64,000 bases of DNA from an uncultured Candidatus Saccharibacteria bacterium. Its GTDB lineage: Bacteria > Patescibacteriota > Saccharimonadia > Saccharimonadales > Saccharimonadaceae. This document shows positions 61,687 through 64,000 of the stretch, in pieces (position 1 is the first letter of the stretch; the number at the start of each line of letters is the position of its first letter). The stretch spans positions 11,259-75,258 of the forward strand of contig CARYFM010000004.1 of NCBI GenBank assembly GCA_949101405.1, given 5' to 3'. Made by a program: the position numbers and the translations under genes. The notes under the pieces are model-generated. The model had not been told where the DNA came from, did not search any database, and was given only the letters and a program-made list of their open reading frames with translations.

Positions 61687-62342
61687 TGAAACTTTTTCTA
61701 TCTAGCCAAGACTTAGGTGATTTCGCCGAAGATTTACGAGTGCTTGTGGGCGAAAATCGCAAAACTTTGCTTATCACTAATGCTCGCGATTACAAAGAAT
61801 CTAATGCTCGCCGTGAACGCGTTGCAGAAAAACTACAAATCTTACAGCAAGCCGGGTTCCAAGCTCAGGAACTTGATTTACGCAACTATTTCACTAAAGA
61901 TCCGGCAGAACTATCCGAATTTGTATCAAGTTATAATCCAGGATTAATATACTCCATAGGCGGGAATGTCTTTTTATTGGCTACAGCGCTAGCTATCAGC
62001 GGTATGGACGACATCATTCGTCAACGCCTCGAAGAAGATATCACCGTATATGCTGGACATAGTGCTGGCGCAATGGTTGCATCAGAAGATATTGAAGTTT
62101 ATGAACGTGACGATCTCAAGGTTGAAGAAGTCGGTGTCTATTATGGCGTCGAATCTATTACGAGCGGTTTAGGGCTAACTGACGGATATATTATTCCTCA
62201 TGCCAATCGTCCCGAACGAAGCCAGATTACCAAATTTCATCAAGACCAAATCGCCAAAATTGATGCCAAACCTATTATTCTAAACGACGGCGACGTTTGT
62301 ATTATTGATGGTAAGCATCAAACCATAAAAAGAGCCAAGTGA
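61686..62342 (+). CDS. Peptidase E-like (S51) protein
   Basis: 218 aa. S51 hallmarks: SIGGNVFLLATAL and the nucleophile elbow YAGHSAGAMVA, followed by GLGLTDGYIIPHANRPER. S51 enzymes are Asp-dipeptidases or related amidohydrolases. In an operon behind the M1 aminopeptidase and a Nudix enzyme, a role in peptide salvage is plausible. Confidence 0.9.
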   Translation: MKLFLSSQDLGDFAEDLRVLVGENRKTLLITNARDYKESNARRERVAEKLQILQQAGFQAQELDLRNYFTKDPAELSEFVSSYNPGLIYSIGGNVFLLATALAISGMDDIIRQRLEEDITVYAGHSAGAMVASEDIEVYERDDLKVEEVGVYYGVESITSGLGLTDGYIIPHANRPERSQITKFHQDQIAKIDAKPIILNDGDVCIIDGKHQTIKRAK

Positions 62343-62914
62343 TGCAAAGCCATACAGGAGAATTGGAGTATCGGTCTGTCACTGTTGAGACACTTCCAGT
62401 TTTGATTGAAACTTACTATCAAGTTTGGCCTCAAAAGACTCTTTATCACGATTGTCTAGAGAAGCCATTCCATCCCGAAGATGTCACTAATGTATCGTGG
62501 CTAATCTACCATCATGGCGATTTGGTTGGCATTGTCGGAGTTTATAGTTTTGATCCTGACGAATCTGGCTATGATTCCGGTAGATCAATTTGGATGGATC
62601 ATTTCGCTATTTTGCCAAAGTTCCGCCGTCAAGGCTTTGGTCGACAAGTCATCCATGATGTTATAAATTATTGTCAAAACCTCAAAAAACCAAAGTATTT
62701 CCGCCTTGATACAGTATATTATGCAGGTCGCCCCGCCTTAGCGTTATACGACCAAGTTATGACTTTACGCGAAGATTACACCGCCGAAGACACTTTGGAT
62801 AAGTGTCAGCATTATCTCATTTATTCCTATAGTTTAGATGGCTCGCCTATCCAACCCTGGAATAACCAGCGGCTCGACTTGGGCGATTCAGACCACGACT
62901 TGATTATTAAATAA
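62342..62914 (+). CDS. GNAT-family acetyltransferase
   Basis: 190 aa. GNAT motif A around DHFAILPKFRRQGFGRQVIHDVI (acetyl-CoA pyrophosphate loop RRQGFGR). The ATG overlaps the upstream TGA (TGATG). Substrate unknown. Confidence 0.87.
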   Translation: MQSHTGELEYRSVTVETLPVLIETYYQVWPQKTLYHDCLEKPFHPEDVTNVSWLIYHHGDLVGIVGVYSFDPDESGYDSGRSIWMDHFAILPKFRRQGFGRQVIHDVINYCQNLKKPKYFRLDTVYYAGRPALALYDQVMTLREDYTAEDTLDKCQHYLIYSYSLDGSPIQPWNNQRLDLGDSDHDLIIK

Positions 62915-62926
62915 GGGCACTAAACT

Positions 62927-63475
62927 ATGCAAATTTACCTCGTCCGTCATGGAGAAACTGACTGGAATCGCGAAAACCGCTTGCAAGGGCAGACTGATAT
63001 CCCTCTAAACAATACAGGTATTTCTCAGGCCCACCAGCTACGCCAAAAGCTTAACGCACAAAACCTGAAGTTTGACGCTGTGTATGTTTCACCTCTGCAA
63101 CGCACTCTAAAAACCGCGCAGATCATTGTGCCAGGTTTTCCAATCACTCTAGACAACAATCTCAAAGAACGCAACGCTGGCCAGTTTGAAGGCAAAGATC
63201 CGGCGCTGATATTTGATGGAGAAATCGATTTTCTTGATGAAACTCTTAACTCTGATGCTTTCGGTGTCGAGCCAATCCGTGATTTTCATGCTCGCGCCGT
63301 AGATTTTTTACAAAATCTTCAAGTCTCTTACCCTGACAACGCCAAAATACTCGTTGTCAGCTCTAATGGCCTGATGAAACGCCTAGTTTCTATCATTACC
63401 GAAACACCATTTGATAAAATCCCTAACTTTCAAAACGCCGAAATTTATGAATATAATCTGATATCTCATGTTTGA
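62927..63475 (+). CDS. Histidine phosphatase family protein
   Basis: 182 aa. Catalytic LVRHGETDWN at the start, phospho-His RHG triad, SPLQRTLKTAQII, ERNAGQFEG, and VSSNGLMKRL where the usual second His motif (VSHG) is replaced by VSSNG. Loss of that His could lower phosphatase activity. Last gene of the pepN operon, 12 nt after the acetyltransferase. Confidence 0.87.
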   Translation: MQIYLVRHGETDWNRENRLQGQTDIPLNNTGISQAHQLRQKLNAQNLKFDAVYVSPLQRTLKTAQIIVPGFPITLDNNLKERNAGQFEGKDPALIFDGEIDFLDETLNSDAFGVEPIRDFHARAVDFLQNLQVSYPDNAKILVVSSNGLMKRLVSIITETPFDKIPNFQNAEIYEYNLISHV

Positions 63476-63498
63476 TATAATGACGATTCCATATAAAT

Positions 63499-63699
63499 TT
63501 GACAAAATTCGCATATGTAGCCATAAAAACTATTGACATTTTCACAAAAGTATGCTATCATGGAGATAGAGAGTGTAGCAAAATAAACACTAGACACTCT
63601 TGTGAGATGAAATTTTACCTCTGTTATGCAAAAATCGACCAAAAAAGTCGAAAAATCTTTAAAAAAGGTGTTGACTTTGGATATAAGATGCGATATACT
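63499..63699 (+). promoter_or_regulatory. Tandem rRNA promoters
   Basis: P2: TTGACA (63533-63538), 17 bp, TATCAT (63556-63561). P3: TTGACT (63671-63676), 17 bp, TATACT (63694-63699). A weaker candidate P1 starts TTGACA at 63499 with CATAAA after 17 bp. Between P2 and P3 lie a GAGTGT/ACACTC hairpin and A-rich DNA. Stacked consensus promoters are typical of rRNA genes. Confidence 0.75.
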
Positions 63700-63946
63700 G
63701 AGTAACAGTTAAACAAGTTGCGAAGAGCAACCTCTGTATTAAGATAGAAATCATGCGAGGTAAATTCTATCGTGCTTTCTTCAAAAAAAGAAGCTTGTAT
63801 AGACTTACTTGCGCCAAAATTTCGATTAACAATTTGAGACAACGATGAAAAATACAAGGAGCCAAAAGAAGCGAAAGTTTACTTTCATTTCTGAGGCGAC
63901 GAAGTATTAATTGTAAGACGGATCTAGTAGTCGAACTTCGATTGCT
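63700..63946 (+). other. 23S rRNA leader region
   Basis: About 245 nt from P3 to the mature 23S end. No coding frame of note and no 16S sequence. Contains short hairpins (for example GAAAGTTTACTTTC at about 63877) and a possible processing stem arm CGAAG...CTTCG before the 23S start. Confidence 0.6.
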
Positions 63947-64000
63947 AGTTAAGTCAATGCATAAAAAGGTACATAAGGGCACTGATAGTGGATGCCTTGA
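63947..64000 (+). rRNA. rrl: 23S ribosomal RNA, 5' end (partial)
   Basis: GTTAAG at 63948 and AGTGGATGCCTTGA at the window end match the conserved 23S 5' region (GGTTAAG ... GGTGGATGCC). The start is approximate, since about 15 extra bases seem to lie between the two blocks relative to E. coli or B. subtilis. The gene continues outside the window. Confidence 0.8.

Noticed and set aside
1..64000. UGA recoded to glycine as in Gracilibacteria/SR1
   Set aside because: UGA ends several genes at family-consistent lengths (aguD, the S51 peptidase, the 54-residue ORF), and no conserved domain contains in-frame UGA.
1..64000. CRISPR array, insertion sequence or prophage
   Set aside because: No regularly spaced direct repeats with unique spacers, no transposase with terminal repeats, and no phage structural genes; the two recombinases belong to inversion modules.

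Overview
The window looks like a chromosomal segment of a host-associated Patescibacterium, most likely a Saccharibacteria (TM7) member. This is inferred from gene content, not from a database search. The signs are VirB6-like giant membrane proteins, a PilB motor, DUF2130, a FemAB-type transferase, an agmatine deiminase pathway typical of energy-poor epibionts, moderately AT-rich DNA, the standard genetic code, and many genes whose ATG lies 6-7 nt after a TATAAT box with no Shine-Dalgarno sequence (leaderless). Genes inside operons do carry GGAGG-type sites.

Layout. 1-7.8 kb: two divergent, homologous two-gene cassettes for membrane/secreted VirB6-like proteins flank a ~1.1 kb segment. The segment carries a Mpi/Hin-type serine invertase plus the promoter and first 86 codons of the right cassette. 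It is bounded by a 21-bp inverted repeat (20/21) that lies in the same reading frame in both cassettes. The left cassette has no promoter or start codon at present, so this reads as a self-contained DNA inversion switch. 8-9.2 kb: lipoprotein. 9.3-12 kb: AlbA_2/HATPase protein, 11-bp iterons, ruvB. 12-15.6 kb: aguB-aguD-aguA. 15.7-26 kb: housekeeping genes gpmI, a PRC-barrel gene, recA-recX, an HTH-MurA fusion, galU, tilS and lepA. GpmI and LepA carry GC-rich palindromic in-frame insertions. 26-28.4 kb: two paralogous Cys-rich proteins with similar long leaders. 28.6-32.6 kb: a MATE-kinase fusion, murB-folD and tRNA-Lys. 32.7-34.4 kb: a small accessory stretch between and after tRNAs (DUF3800 pair, orphan variable-repeat-like fragment). 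34.4-42.4 kb: ABC-F, a membrane-anchored MerR, FemAB, and an MMPL efflux operon with its TetR.

42.4-53.3 kb is a restriction island. It holds a degenerate type III system (res-mod, minus strand) and a type I system (hsdR-hsdM) with two opposed hsdS genes, a tyrosine recombinase and at least two inverted-repeat pairs. In the current orientation neither hsdS follows hsdM, and hsdM reads into the antisense strand of the recombinase gene. Flipping the outer repeat gives hsdM an immediate TAG stop and brings an hsdS next to it. A GIY-YIG/DUF4357 protein closes the island.

53.3-64 kb: tRNA-Arg, PnuC, a TetR, DUF2130, PilB, M1 aminopeptidase, a small hydrolase/acetyltransferase operon, and then strong tandem promoters leading to the 5' end of a 23S rRNA gene with no 16S gene in front of it.

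The main theme is programmed variation: two independent inversion systems plus a fragment resembling a diversity-generating-retroelement target, within a set of genes for surface exposure, nutrient scavenging (agmatine, nicotinamide riboside) and DNA defence.
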